Origin: Uranotaenia lowii | Taxonomy: Eukaryota > Arthropoda > Insecta > Diptera > Culicidae | Reading direction: 5' to 3' | Assembly: GCF_029784155.1 (NCBI RefSeq) | Contig: NC_073691.1 | Coordinates: 57,894,217 to 57,958,216 of the forward strand | Length of the DNA: 64,000 bases | Shown here: piece after piece, positions 23,628 through 35,728 of the stretch | How positions within the stretch are numbered: the stretch's first letter is position 1 | Layout of the letters: each line of letters starts with the position of its first letter | Notes under the pieces: generated by a model | Told to the model about the DNA's origin: nothing | Database searches by the model: none | Seen by the model: the letters and a program-made list of their open reading frames with translations, nothing else | Translations under genes and position numbers: made by a program

Positions 23628-24501
23628 TAGAGTGTCCATTTCCCGGCCATTTTCCTGTTCCCGGGAATCGGGAAATTTGGTGGCCTGTTTCCCGGGAATT
23701 CTCGGGATCCCGGGAAATATTCAAAAACATGTAAAATATATGCACTTCGATTCGAACATACATAAATTATCGAATCTTTTGTGCATACAAGCCCAGAATT
23801 TGTTCAAAATGTACTCTTCATAATGTTTCTAACTTATTTTTAATTAAATAAATCAAATTGTTTTCAACAATGAAAAATTAAAAACAGTCAAACGAACTAT
23901 AAAATAACCGGAATATGTCAAATGAAGAATTCATTCATGGGGGTTAATTTAAAAAAATCTTTTTATTTGTTCGATTATTCCAACATTTTTCCGTTTTCTG
24001 AATATTTTACATATTTGCTCTTCATATGAAAAAAAAACACGATGTATTCTTCATTTTTGAGTTTTGAAATTCATCTGGCTTTCAAAGCCAGAGGAAAACA
24101 AGTGCATAAATGCTTCTTTCGATAAAACACAATCTGCTCACCTGCTGCGCAATTTTTCATATATTTTTCGAAAAGTTGCGGGGTTTCGTTTAATGAAAAC
24201 TGTGTAGAAATACATATAATCTTTTTAAACTCATCTATTTTAATTAAAAAAAATCGCACCAAATGGCTGCCAAATGTCTACTGCCACAGGAATCGGAAAA
24301 TCCTCAATGAGTTTTGTATGACTACATTTCCAAAACAACAATAAGAATGGTTTCAGAGGCTGTCAGGCTTTTCCAGAGAAATAATTACATACATGTCGGG
24401 AATTCCCGGGAATGAAACTATGATTCCCGGGAATTGGGATTTCCCGAATTTTTCAAATTCTCGGGAATTCTCGCTCGGGAAATCCCGGGACGGACACTAT
24501 A
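23628..24501. mobile_element. Non-autonomous TIR element with 8-bp target duplication, rich in CCCGGGAAT
   Basis: The termini TAGAGTGTCC (23628-23637) and GGACACTATA (24492-24501) are inverted repeats matching 9 of 10. GTACGTAT occurs directly outside both ends (23619-23626, with one extra T before the terminus, and 24502-24509). An 8-bp duplication with short TIRs is the hAT pattern. Both ends carry clustered CCCGGGAAT-type palindromic motifs (about 23640-23720 and 24390-24490). The ~650-bp middle is AT-rich with no transposase. It sits inside the ACACGG block. Confidence 0.8.
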
Positions 24502-24509
24502 GTACGTAT

Positions 24510-24844
24510 ATCAGTGTAAAAAGAGACCTTGGTGAATTGTACAAGACGTGGGATGTGTAATTTTGAATACCAAGATTTTGATATTCTCAGCCCGCAAAAT
24601 GCGGGATAACTCTTTTACTGCTTACTCTAGGGGTGCTTTTCAATTTGTGTTTCATATTTTTGATAAATCGAACTGTTCATATATTTGTATTTTTACACTC
24701 CCAATTTAGCATGTGTTGAACTTGAAAATTATTCTAAATGAGTTGTTGATTGAATTATGAAAAAACTTACAACATAAAAGGAATGAATGGATGGCAAAGG
24801 TTCTGAATTGAGTGTTTTCGTTAATTTAATTCATATGTTCGCTA
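24510..24844. other. No gene seen; AT-rich
   Basis: Short AT-rich interval between the TIR element and the palindrome region, with no recognisable feature. Confidence 0.5.
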
Positions 24845-24888
24845 ACATTTTACGGAATTTTTAGAGGGGTCGACTGGATGGTTTAATT

Positions 24889-25002
24889 TAATTATTTTCC
24901 GGCATAACAGTCTTTATTGTCTAGAAGCGATGTTTTGATTAGTCCGGACTAATCAAAACATCGCTTTAAGACAATAAAGACTGTTATGCCGAAAAATAAT
25001 TA
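24889..25002. repeat. 114-bp near-perfect palindrome with no spacer
   Basis: The 57-bp arms 24889-24945 and 24946-25002 are reverse complements with about three mismatches. They meet at AGTCC/GGACT with no loop. The arms carry CGGCATAACAGTCTTTATTG and GCGATGTTTTGATTAGTCC. The 17-bp direct repeat ACATTTTACGGAATTTT lies at 24845-24861 and again at 25002-25018, as expected of a target duplication or a local duplication. It could be a tiny fold-back element or a cruciform-forming site. Confidence 0.92.
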
Positions 25003-25018
25003 CATTTTACGGAATTTT

Positions 25019-28000
25019 AACTGTTTTTTGAGGTGTCGAAAACAAGCGCTGAAAATTCACCTAAAAATCTATTTTTCGACAGTCAACTTCCTGTGTATGT
25101 TTAAACTGTTTCTATGGTATATAGAGAGAGAATTCTTTGCATTTGGAATGTCAATGTTTAATGTGGAATCAATATTCCACAGCTGCTTCACAAACTGCAA
25201 CAATTTGCAAAAATTTGCACATTTTCTCTTTCTTTGAGCACTGATTTCTCTCATTTTAACTCGGATCTTATCATTTTCCCGGACAAATTGCCACAAATTA
25301 CCACAATTTACTCGGTCTCCCGGTAAAAACGCCCTAAAGTAGACGTGCAACTGCAATGTATGATGTATGATGTAAATTAACATCCTATGTAGCGTGGCAC
25401 GGCCCGTTTGCAGCGAACTATTCGCACATCACAACTTGATCCCGATTTCCCACTAGTTGACTAAAATTGCCTTTGAGTGGACTGTTCCAAGGGTATGAAT
25501 GTACAAGTAGAGTAACTTGTACGATTCTGTAGGGTAAGGATTAGGGGTCTCCACCGAAAGTACAATTTATTGTCAAGCAATAGAAAATCGAGCTATTGTC
25601 ATATGGAATGTTCCATAGGATGTGAAGACGAACCCTCCTTTTCTCTGCGATATGTTAGACGTGCAACTGCAATATGCAAAAATTCATATTCCTTTGCAAA
25701 CAAAGGAGGTGGAAATGTTCTTGTCGAAAACTTAAACTTTTTGTGCCGAAAACTAAAATTGAATGTCGAAAACAAGACCATCGAGAGGTTCTAGTAAATT
25801 TTATTTTGAGACTTTTGATCGATAAAAAGGCAGAGACCAAAGAAAAAGTCTGATTCATAGAATCAATCATGTTTAAGACTTTAGTTAATTAATTTATTAA
25901 TTTGTTTTTTTTTTACGAAACAAGCTAAAACTGTCGAAACTAGGTATTTCACCCTTGTTGAGGTTTTGTAAGGAAATCCATTATAAAAAATGTCAATAAA
26001 AAATGAATTGAGAGTTTTATGAAGAATTGTTTTTCAGCTGTATTGAAAGGAATTTTTGTAAAATTCTCATTAAGAAACGTTTTTCGTTAATGTTTTTTTA
26101 GCTTTTGTTAAATTCCATCATTTGCTTATAAAACAGATAATTTGCTTGCAAAAAAATGTTGTTCAGGTACAGTTTTCCAATTGAGCTTCAACTTGTCAGG
26201 TATCTTAATTTGCCCTCATACACAAATCTTTAGAATATGAGGGTAAAAAGGTTTACAAGAGGTTGAAAAAATAAGCTGTGAATTTGAATTTTAACTAATT
26301 TATTTCTTTTCATTTATAACCTTCAAAAGCAATCTTCTCAAGAATCTGTCTATACAAAATCATATTTTTTTAAACTTTTAAACCAAAAACTTGAAGGTTC
26401 TAAGATAATTGTAGATTATTGATTTGAATGATTTATTATTTAAAATATTGATGGCCACTTACAATTTATTATTTCGAATTCTAAATTTCATTTTTTTTTT
26501 CATTTCTCTTCACTATTATGTAATTATGCTTCCGCTTAATCTTAGCACAGCCAGGAACCTTCCTGATCAGGGCGGGTCACGTAAGAAGACAAAAAACGCA
26601 CCCGATTGATCGTGTTTCTCGTCCATCATCTCGAAAGGGAAATTGAAAACCACTTAGATAACTAGGCATAGCTAGATAGACTTCTTGCTAGACGTCTCTG
26701 TCGTTCGTCAGCTATCTAGTTGCACCTTCTTACAGAAGAGACACCTCAACGCCCAGACGTGATGGGACGAAGTTACCGACTTAATCATCGATTCAACCAC
26801 ATTTACTACTACCGTGGGCCTGTCTTTTTTCTTAGATTAAATAACGACCTTTCGTTCATCAAAAGAAGAAAGGGCTGCTGCTGTCACTTTCGATCAGATC
26901 AAATTCGCTCCGCAGGAGCCAGCTCAGATTGATTACTCTGTTTCGAAGTTGATTCAATCATTAAGCGATCGATGCGCGATCGAGCTTTTCTTTTTTTGGA
27001 AGGGTCTGATTAAAAATAAAGAAACCTGTCACTTTCATTGATCACATTGTAAGTTGTTTAAGGTGAATAAACTACAATTCTACAATTTTCATACTAGTAC
27101 GAGACAATCACCTTCAGTGAGATATTTAACCTCAATCCACCTACTTTTGGTAAGCATACATACGCGTAATTGATCGCGTTCCATTTGGGTCATCATCGTC
27201 TAGCAGCAGCTTCCCTAAAAGGTTGTTACTCAACCAACCGACTGCCCTAATGTAGCCAAATTTAACCAACAACTGTGACCAAGGGCAAAGTCCATCATTA
27301 TCGCCATCATCATCAACCGACGTTGAGCCCTCCTAAAGCCCATTCATGATCATCGTGACCATCCTCCTCCAACCTCCAAGAGAGAGATCGCATAGGAGAG
27401 TAAGGCTGCAAAATCAATTTCCGTCGAAATTTATAGCCCAATATGAACATTTTTACGAGAAGCCCCGAAAAGTACGTGTACGCAACCGATGTAACACCTC
27501 ATTAATGGAAAGACGGACCCACCATTCAAATTTCGAGACTGGGACGCCGCCGCAATTCGTTTTAATGAACTCTCGGTGGAGGTGCGTTCGAATTTCATCA
27601 ACCTCCCGGGTCATAAATCGTAAGTCGTCGCCCTTCGTCGCCACCGAAGCAAAAGAAATGGTTCAGTGCAGTTTTGATTGATTGGGAGGCCCTTTTAAAG
27701 AGGAAAAAACAATATGAATGACTAAGCGGACGCGGTTTTGCCACCCGTTTGAAACGAATTTATTATCTTTAGCGGTTCTACGGGTGCCTTTGAAATTGAC
27801 CAAGTGAGCGATTGAGAAATATCCGTTCAATCTCCTTGGTAGAGATTGGCCTTAATAAGGTACAGAATTGACTTCCTTGACAAACTTCATATAACTTTTC
27901 CGTTTTATTTAGAAACTGTACAACGCCAAAAGACGCTGAACAATCTAACCTGAATTGAGACTGGTACCAGTTGATAGTATTCGAAGTGCTGCCCGTTTGT

Positions 28001-28385
28001 TTGACGAGTAAAAAGTTACGATCCAACTGGAAAACCGAACTAATCGTATGAGACCATAATTTGTTCTAGTGGGTGATAATGAGAAGACCGGCCCTCCCAA
28101 AGCCGTTAGTGGATGGTTAGGAAGCCAGCATTCTCTAAGCTGAACCTGCACACGAAAAAAGTTGGCTACGTCCAATATTGGCCCTGGACTCAAGGTTCAG
28201 TTGATTACTTAAAGAAAAATACCAATTAGGATAAAGTTTTGTGCCTTTCCGGGAGATTAATGGCGTCGTCATTCATCATTCGTCGTTCCCCAGGATTACA
28301 TTTTAGACCTCTTCTGTTGAAAGTAACATGCAATGATGTGATGTTCTCCGTTCTAAGGCATTCGATATCCTCAAAACAGAGACTA
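25019..28385. other. No gene seen; AT-rich, then a unique GC-richer island
   Basis: AGACGTGCAACTGCAAT occurs twice in direct orientation (25341-25357 and 25657-25673). From about 26540 to 28290 composition is balanced and repeat-free. Open frames of 60-110 codons occur on both strands without recognisable motifs. The island may contain conserved non-coding DNA or worn transposon remains. Confidence 0.45.
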
Positions 28386-28389
28386 TGTA

Positions 28390-29311
28390 GGGGGAAGTGT
28401 TCCTATATGCGCATATTGGGTAATATGCGCATATAGCCGATTGACGATATGGCTGGAGATTCATCATATCTAATTAGTGCAGTTTGAGGGTAATACGCTT
28501 TTAACACATGGCATGAAAAAATTAAATGATTATATAAAGTCGAAAAAATTTAAAAATTCAAACAAGATTTTTGTCAGTTTTGTTATAATATATTGAACTT
28601 TAATTATTGTGCATACAGATTCTGTGAACAAAAATTTTAGTGGTTTTTCTTTCTTATTCATCTGAAAATCGGAAATTCAACAAATCGGAGCTTTTGGCAA
28701 AGTTGTAAATGATAAGATATTGGAATAATAGACAGGTTCTGAATGCCCATATCAAGGCAGGTTAAAAGCCTATATCGAGAAAAATAGATTATTCTAATAA
28801 ATTTTTTAACTTTATCATTTAAACATGAAATCTACACTCAAATCACGATCTTACAGCGAAAAAAGAAGAACTTCCTACTGATCCGATGAAAATACAATAT
28901 GGATAAAATATTACCCTGAAATATGGCCATATTGCAAACTTAACTATGTTTCATGCAAAAGAACTAGTGATGTAAAAAATTTTACCAAAATTTCGGCCTT
29001 GACGTATGCTTATCATCCGTTTCTACCATTTTCAATTAAATAATATCAAAATATTGCAAGTGGTACTGAAATATAGCTAAAAACATAAATATGCGCATTT
29101 AGCCCGCCAATTTCGGAAATCGGCTATTTTGACTTCTTTTATTATAAAATTATTTTCACAAAAACTGTAAGAGATTTTAACGGAAAAAAATCTCTAACGT
29201 ATATAAAACAGATGTCCGCTCATGTGCATATAGTTTTCAGACTCCTATCTTTTGGAGTATAGGAGAAAATGAGTGCTTTCCTTAATATGCGCATATAGCC
29301 TTCCTCTCCCC
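28390..29311. mobile_element. TA-flanked MITE with ATATGCGCATAT motifs
   Basis: The ends read TA-GGGGGAAGTG (from 28388) and CTCTCCCC-TA (to 29313). CTATATGCGCATATT at 28403-28417 is mirrored by AATATGCGCATATAG at 29284-29298. A second inverted copy at 28422-28436 forms a perfect 15-bp hairpin with the first. TA target duplication plus GGGGARR termini is typical of Tc1/mariner-type MITEs in insects. The AT-rich interior has no transposase. A related copy lies at 56576-57147. Confidence 0.82.
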
Positions 29312-29314
29312 TAT

Positions 29315-29758
29315 ATAATCCTGAAGTAGTGATCGACAACTGACTGAGTTTTGCGGCTCACGTTAAAAAAAGCCGTGTAAATGCGTTAATGGTTATCTAT
29401 CTACTTTTTGTTCTAGTTTATGTCAAACGAAATGGTCCTAAAAAGGTCTCTTTACAAGTCTGAAACTTTAATAACATAAATGCAGTCTTGAACCCAAGGC
29501 CAAAGCATCGAATTCTCACGGCTTATTTACTTTCTCCGACTTAGCTTGCACGTAATCAGGCCAATTTCGGCTATCTTGAAAAATGTTCGATCCTTAGTTT
29601 AGTGTCCCCATCTATGAGTTTGGAACTTGAAAAGGGCTTCATCTCAATAGATACCTTAGGAGTAAGGTATTTTTCCATCGCTATCAAACAAGGCTCTACG
29701 CGTTTTTAGTTTTGCTGAACATACTTCTCTCTCAAGTAACAATTGTAGCTTTGTTATG
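29315..29758. other. No gene seen
   Basis: About 440 bp of mixed composition between two TIR elements, with no recognised motif. Confidence 0.5.
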
Positions 29759-29766
29759 GTCAGCAC

Positions 29767-30334
29767 CAGCGGTGTGTAGACTCGCTTCGGAAAGAATCAT
29801 TCGGCTGATTTTTTCCGAGTTTAACTTGTTGTGTGCAGATTGATTTTATCTTCGTTCCAATCATGACGTGATTGCACACAAAACGAAGAGAACAGTTCCG
29901 AATTGATATTTTCCATGCCTCGCAGGAATAAAATCACACCAACGAAACAACATAACGAAGCTTACCGTACACGAATGCTCACGAGCGATCGTTGCCCGAC
30001 GGACCGAGTTAACATTCCTCGCACCCTTCTCTCGCTCGTTTCCCGTTCCCTTGTATCTATCAATTTTAGCCACGCCCCCATGCGTTGTCCGATTGATGTG
30101 TTCGACTGCCGAACGAAAACGATTTTTTTTAAATTCGCAGAACTGTTCGTTTGCTTCGCTGATGTTTCCCCCGATTGCTGTTTACTCCTGCCGAGTTTAC
30201 CCGAAGCTTACTTCCTGATACTTTCCGAGTTGAACTTTAGATAGCATCATTGCAGATTGAGTTTAACGAAATGAAATCGTTCTGCAAAGAAGGGCAAAGT
30301 GCGAGTATGTAGACTCGCGATTTTAACATCTCTG
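29767..30334. mobile_element. 568-bp hAT-like MITE with GTCAGCAC target duplication
   Basis: GTCAGCAC stands immediately outside both ends (29759-29766 and 30335-30342). The termini CAGCGGTGTG and AACATCTCTG agree at 7 of 10 inverted positions and follow the CAG(A/C)G(A/G)TG form seen in hAT elements. GTAGACTCGC recurs in direct orientation near both ends (about 29776 and 30310). The interior has no transposase. Confidence 0.82.
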
Positions 30335-30362
30335 GTCAGCACAGCTTTGTTAGAGCTATAGC

Positions 30363-32481
30363 CAGGGCCGTAGGAAGAACCGACTCATGGGGGGGGTTTT
30401 GGTGACTGATTTTTACCTATGATTTTTTGCTCAACAATTCACGAATACAAAAAAATGAAAACAAATCATGTTTGTAGCTTTATGATAACTCATTTTAAGC
30501 ACTTTGACATTTAAAGTTTTCGTATTAAATCGTAACTTTAGAAAATTGGTCCAAAACCTAAAAGGTGAGCTAAATTTGCTTTCATCGATGGTTATAATCT
30601 TTGAACTTGTTTGACAGTCTGGTAGATCAAACTTAGTTGATTTGTGCATAAAATAAGCTTTTTTGCGATAGTCTTCCTTTTTTCAAAAAAAAACTTATTC
30701 TATATTTAAATCGAACAAGCCCAATCTTCAAAACTGCTTTGCAATTTCAAAGATTTTAACCTTTGATGAAAATAAATTAAAATTTAATTTAATAAATAAC
30801 AGTAAGAGATTATAATCCTCAGATTTTCTGATCAAACTAATTTGATGCAAACTTGAACCAAATGAATGATTTTAGTATGAAATTTGGCATTAAAAAACTG
30901 CAATATTAACTGCATTTTTTTTTATTAATATTGTTTCTTCGCTTGCCGCTAGTATGCTCCATTAAAAAGCATAATTTAAACGTTATGAATCTAATAATGA
31001 AACCTCATTCTACTGAATTTTGTGCAGATTTTTAAGGTGAAGATGTTTAAAGCAAATATTTTTCATAATCGAATCAATTCCAGAGAGAAAATCCTGTGGA
31101 TGATTTTTTCAAATAAAATTTGGGATTTTTGGATAAAACAAAGAAATGAAATTCTACCTTTTATTTGAAATTTTCAGCTGAATTGTGTTTACAAATTAAT
31201 CTTGTTTAGAAAATTGAAATCTGGATTGAACCGACGAACAATCTTAACACATCAAGGACCACGAATAAATCTATGACGAGAAATACCGAAAATCGGCATT
31301 CTATATCTGAGAAACCCCTGGAGTAAATTTGACAAATTTAGCATTTTTAAGTTACGGCAAATATTTTGGTCAATTTTGTCGAATAAAGTTTAACATTCAA
31401 ATTCAGTTCATTCGAGTTACACTTGGAAGTGTAGCACACTGTTGGCAAGCGAAAAAACGAGATATCTCGTATTTGGTCTGAAATTAAGTTCATGATCTCT
31501 TAAATTCCTCAACAGTTTATATTGATTGTAATTTGATATTTTTTTCTGAATTTTTAAGCCGCATTCTGAATCTGAATTCTGAACCTGAATTCAAAAATGG
31601 CGCTTTCAATCTGTAACCGAATTTCCATACGGTTTTTGAATATATAAAAAATACGAATTCCGAATCTAAATTCCGATCAGAATTTTATGAGCCAAGCTTT
31701 GGCACCCTCATTCATGAATCTATTATTCATATTCTGAAGCTCAGGTTTAATCTTAATTCATTATTTGAATTATTTATTTTTAATCTGTATTGTGAATCAG
31801 AACTAAAATATGAATTTACAAAGATCTGAATCTAAGTTTTCAATTTTGGATTGCCATTTCGAAGCTTCAATTTTTGAATTTTGTGTAAAATTTAAGTTAA
31901 AGAACTTCGAATTTGAATTTGTTTTAATAAAATTACTCTTTTTCATATTCGGAAAACTATTATCAAAATATTGAAAATGCATATGATCTCCAAAGACATG
32001 ATTTAAATTTGATATGAAAAAAACCAAATTTGAACCAGGATATCAAAGCAGCTTTTCATTTCTAATTTTTTATGATTAGTCGAACTGAAAATCAGGAATC
32101 CTGAACTGGATACAGAATTCAAATTTAGAATCCGAAATACGAAAATAGGAATACAATTTTGGTTACGGGAATTATGGAATCAGAACCTTTGAAATGGGTT
32201 TAATTTAATTCAGAATTTAATGTTCAGACCTGAATTTCGATGAAGTAGTGAGAAAATTTTGAAAAAGTGTAGAAGAATTTTAGACTTGGGATGGATTTTT
32301 GAGGTTTTGGCATTAGTTTTAAGTCTTGATTGTTAATCTTGATTCACCTTACTCTATTGTCATAATTTGGTTCTGAATTTAAAATTTTGAGTGTAGAGTA
32401 GAATACCTCGTTTGCTGTTTTGGATCTTCATGGGGGGGGGGTTTAACCCCCAAAAACCCCCCCCCCGTTCCTACGGCCATG
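30363..32481. mobile_element. 2.1-kb hAT-like element with GCTATAGC target duplication
   Basis: CAGGGCCGTAGGAA (30363-30376) and TTCCTACGGCCATG (32468-32481) are inverted repeats with one mismatch. The 8-bp direct repeat GCTATAGC lies outside both (30355-30362 and 32482-32489). G/C homopolymers sit just inside each end (eight Gs at 30389, and G10 and C10 runs near 32432-32466). The long AT-rich interior has no recognisable transposase, so it is non-autonomous or eroded. It starts only 12 bp after the previous element's target duplication. Confidence 0.9.
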
Positions 32482-32519
32482 GCTATAGCATTAATCTTCA
32501 TAAAAAGCTAAAACGCATT

Positions 32520-33198
32520 CTGATGTCTGATTTCTGATGTCTGATTTCTGATGTCTGATGTCTGATGTCTGATGTCTGATTTCAAATGTCTTATGCCTGA
32601 TGTCTAATGTCTGATGTCTAATGTCTGATGTCTGATGTCTGATGTCTGATGTCTAATGCCTAATGTCTGATGCCTGATGTCTGATGTCTGATGTCTGATG
32701 TCTGATGTCTGATGTCTGATGTCTGATGCCTGATGTCTTATGTCTGATGTCTGATTTCAAATGTCTTATGCCTGATGTCTGATGTCTGATGTCTGATGTC
32801 TGATGTCTGATGACTGATGTCTGGTGTCTGATGTCTGATTTCAAATGTCTCATGCCTGATGTCTAATGTCTAATGTGTGAAGTCTGATTTCTGATGCCTG
32901 ATGTCTGATGTCTGATGTCTGTTTTCTGATGTCTGATGCCTGATTTCTTATGTCTGATGTCTTATGTCTGATGTCTGATGTCTGATTTCAAATGTCTTAT
33001 GCCTGATGTCTAATGTCTGATGTGTGATGTCTGATTTCTGATGCCTTTTGTCTGATGTCTGATGTCTGTTTTCTGATGTCTGATGTCTGATGTCTGATTT
33101 CTGATGTCTTATGTCTGATTTCTGATGTCTGAATCCTGTGTCTGATGTCTGATATCTGATGTCTGATGTCTGATATCTGATGTCTGATGTCTGATGTC
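32520..33198 (+). repeat. 7-bp satellite (ATGTCTG)n with a higher-order unit
   Basis: ATGTCTG heptamers dominate, with ATTTCTG, ATGCCTG and ATGTCTA variants. A composite word beginning GATTTCAAATGTCT and continuing (T/C)ATGCCTGATGTCTAATG recurs near 32579, 32754, 32839 and 32987. The last two repeat the same order of variants over about 148 bp, indicating higher-order amplification. The core ATGTCTN is shared with the array at 22825-23535. Confidence 0.95.
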
Positions 33199-35728
33199 TA
33201 GAACTCTAATAAAGCTATAGCTAAAATGCTGACTTTCATCAACATTTTGGTCACCAAAGCTTTTATAAAGCTTTTATAAAACATGTTATTTTTTTGTTTT
33301 TTAGATTCCGTGAGTTTTCCGATTTTTTTTTGTATTTTTTCAGCAACCATGACGGTTGAGCAATAATGATTGCATTATTGAGTTATGATCTGGTAAAATT
33401 AAGATCAAAACAAGCAATGTTTTGACATATTTTAAGCATCTTTTCTACTGCCAATCAAGATTTCAGGTAAAATGTATTTGAAATAGTATCTTGAAATGAA
33501 TGCGCCACGTCAAATCTTTAGAATAAGGAAATTTTATTGGAATATAATATTAGTTTCCCAGGGAAAAATTCAAATCAAAAATATTTCGCGAAAAAACATT
33601 TTTCAATAAATATAATTATAATACGTGACATAATGACATCGCAAAAATAATGGAATCGTTTAAAAATGGGCCTGAAAAAATATTTTCAAATACTTGACAT
33701 TGTGAATTCATCAACATTTCGCCATTTTGTGCCCTTCGATTTTGCAACCAACATGGCATTAGTCAATTCAATGCTTAATAGCTTTACTATGGTCAGGAAA
33801 AAAATGGGTGTTTAGTTTTATGCTTCTTTTATAAGAGCTAGTTATAACTAAAATTTGACGTTTTTTTTCACAAGTCAATCAATTGCACGCGTAGGATGAG
33901 TTCCTCATTTTTGAGTTTTTATCCATTAGCATGCTTGTCCAACACCTCGCAAACAGAACAGAGCAGAGAACGAATAACACTTTTATCATTTCGGTTTCCG
34001 AGTGCACTGCTCAGCCGATCAACGTTCACTTATCTTTTTGCCGAGTGCGCCCGATTGCGGTTGCTCTGACGGTCGGGTGGACGTCGCTCGCTCTAAAGAA
34101 AAGAGAAGGAGCTGGCTAGAAAATTGTGCTCTAGCGACGCTGCTGCGTAGCTCAGTGTATCCAGCCGGAAAGATTTCAATGCAGGAATGTTTTCTTCAAA
34201 AAAAAAAGCCGTTATGCAGTGCGGAACAGTGCATCAGTTGAAGAGGTCCAATGTAGATTTATGTATGAACTATTTTTGTACGTAGCCGGGCCGGGCAGTT
34301 CCTGGCAAATTATTTGAAAAACATGGTGAAAACCGGGTAAATAATCTGAAATTCTCCATTCCATAAACCGAGCAATGTCCGGCCAAATCTGAGGAAATTC
34401 CAGACATTCATCTAGTGAAGGAAAACGACTTACATTTTTTTGTTGCAACACATCAGCAGTGTCAAATTTATGTTTAAAGCATACGAAGGAAAGTTTTGGT
34501 TTGATTTTTGATGAAATAAACTTTCACAAACCCAATTTTTGACAAACAATTTTAAACTGAATTTGATTTTCTTGTTTCATTTTCCAAATAATGTGGATAA
34601 AACTGGGCAAAATCCAAGTAGTTTTTTCACAATATTCGGGCATCCGCAAATTGCTGTATACTTAGGTTTATGTACTTTTAATATCGTACGTGGGAAGCAT
34701 TAATTTACAAAAGCAGCAATTCGAAAAGTAACATTTACTAAAATTATCCAAAAATCTTTGTCTTTTAAACAAACCGTGAACATTACGCAGGGATCTGGGA
34801 CAAATTTTAATAATAAAACTTCAAAACTTTCACAAATCGTATAATTTAGGATTTATCTTCCTTAACCGCTACGCTTTTGATATTTTTCGACCGAAGAAAG
34901 CTTTCGTAGCTAATCATTTGTCCTGGTGCAGAACATCAATCTAGAGGAACTCGCTCAGGAATGAAAAGATAGGTGTTTTGGGCAAAGTTGTTAATTTAAA
35001 GGCGAGAGATTTAAAAATAGCGCGATAATAACAATAAATTTTTGTAGAGCATTTTTCAAGTATTTTTTTTAATTCAACCGTATCTCCTTGGGTTAAGATT
35101 GTAGAATTTTGATATGTTAAGCAAAGTTGTGTATTTTGTTGAGATAAATAACTTTGTAGACGAAACTAAAGCTCTAAAATGCTAAACAAGAAAGTTATGA
35201 TTTATATCTCGCTATTGGTGGACTTCTAAACTTTATATTTCGTATCAAAATATGCGCTTTATTTTACAGAGCAATGTTGTCGAAAACACCAGCACTCTAT
35301 CTTAACTACCTTTGGCGTTATTCATTAAGTTCCGTTAGATTTATATTCTGCATTGTGAATTCTAACACACTTCCAAACATCGATCCAGACGCAACCGATG
35401 AAGACAAACCGAGTTTTCTGTAAAGCTTCTCTTTCGCCCGAGTGCGAACGAATTAATCTGCACCGAGAACGCACTTCATCAGTTTGCTTGCATCTCTTGC
35501 CCACACTTGGGTGGACGCTTGGTCGCTCTGGAGGTAACTGAGCATTTTTTAAAGATTCTCTGCTTGGGAAGAGCACAGCGAAAAAAATACACGCTCTTAC
35601 TCTGAACGGGCAAATCTGAGGAGCGATGCCAAGCATGTCCATTAGTAAGTAAATGGGGACAAACTTTTTAAATAGAATAAACAAGGGATTGGTTTTGAAT
35701 GTCCGGTGGAATAATACCATGAGCTGAA
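33199..35728. other. No gene seen; AT-rich with a worn CCGGGCA element
   Basis: No exon is recognised. 33900-34250 and 35330-35640 are GC-richer and share CCGAGTGC(G/A) and GGGTGGACG(T/C) words, so they may be two copies of an unnamed repeat. 35040-35300 resembles dispersed insect repeat DNA but has no clear edges. Confidence 0.4.
34270..34650. repeat. Degenerate CCGGGCA-motif element
   Basis: GTAGCCGGGCCGGGCAG, AAACCGGGTAAAT, ATGTCCGGCCAAATCTG, AACTGGGCAAAATCC and ATATTCGGGCATCC lie within 380 bp. They match the vocabulary of the copies at 49512 and 50268. The ends are not definable. Confidence 0.45.

Noticed and set aside
27778..28193. Overlapping 82-codon minus-strand frames
   Set aside because: Reasonable composition but no recognisable motif, and two different frames overlap. 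It may be worn transposon DNA.
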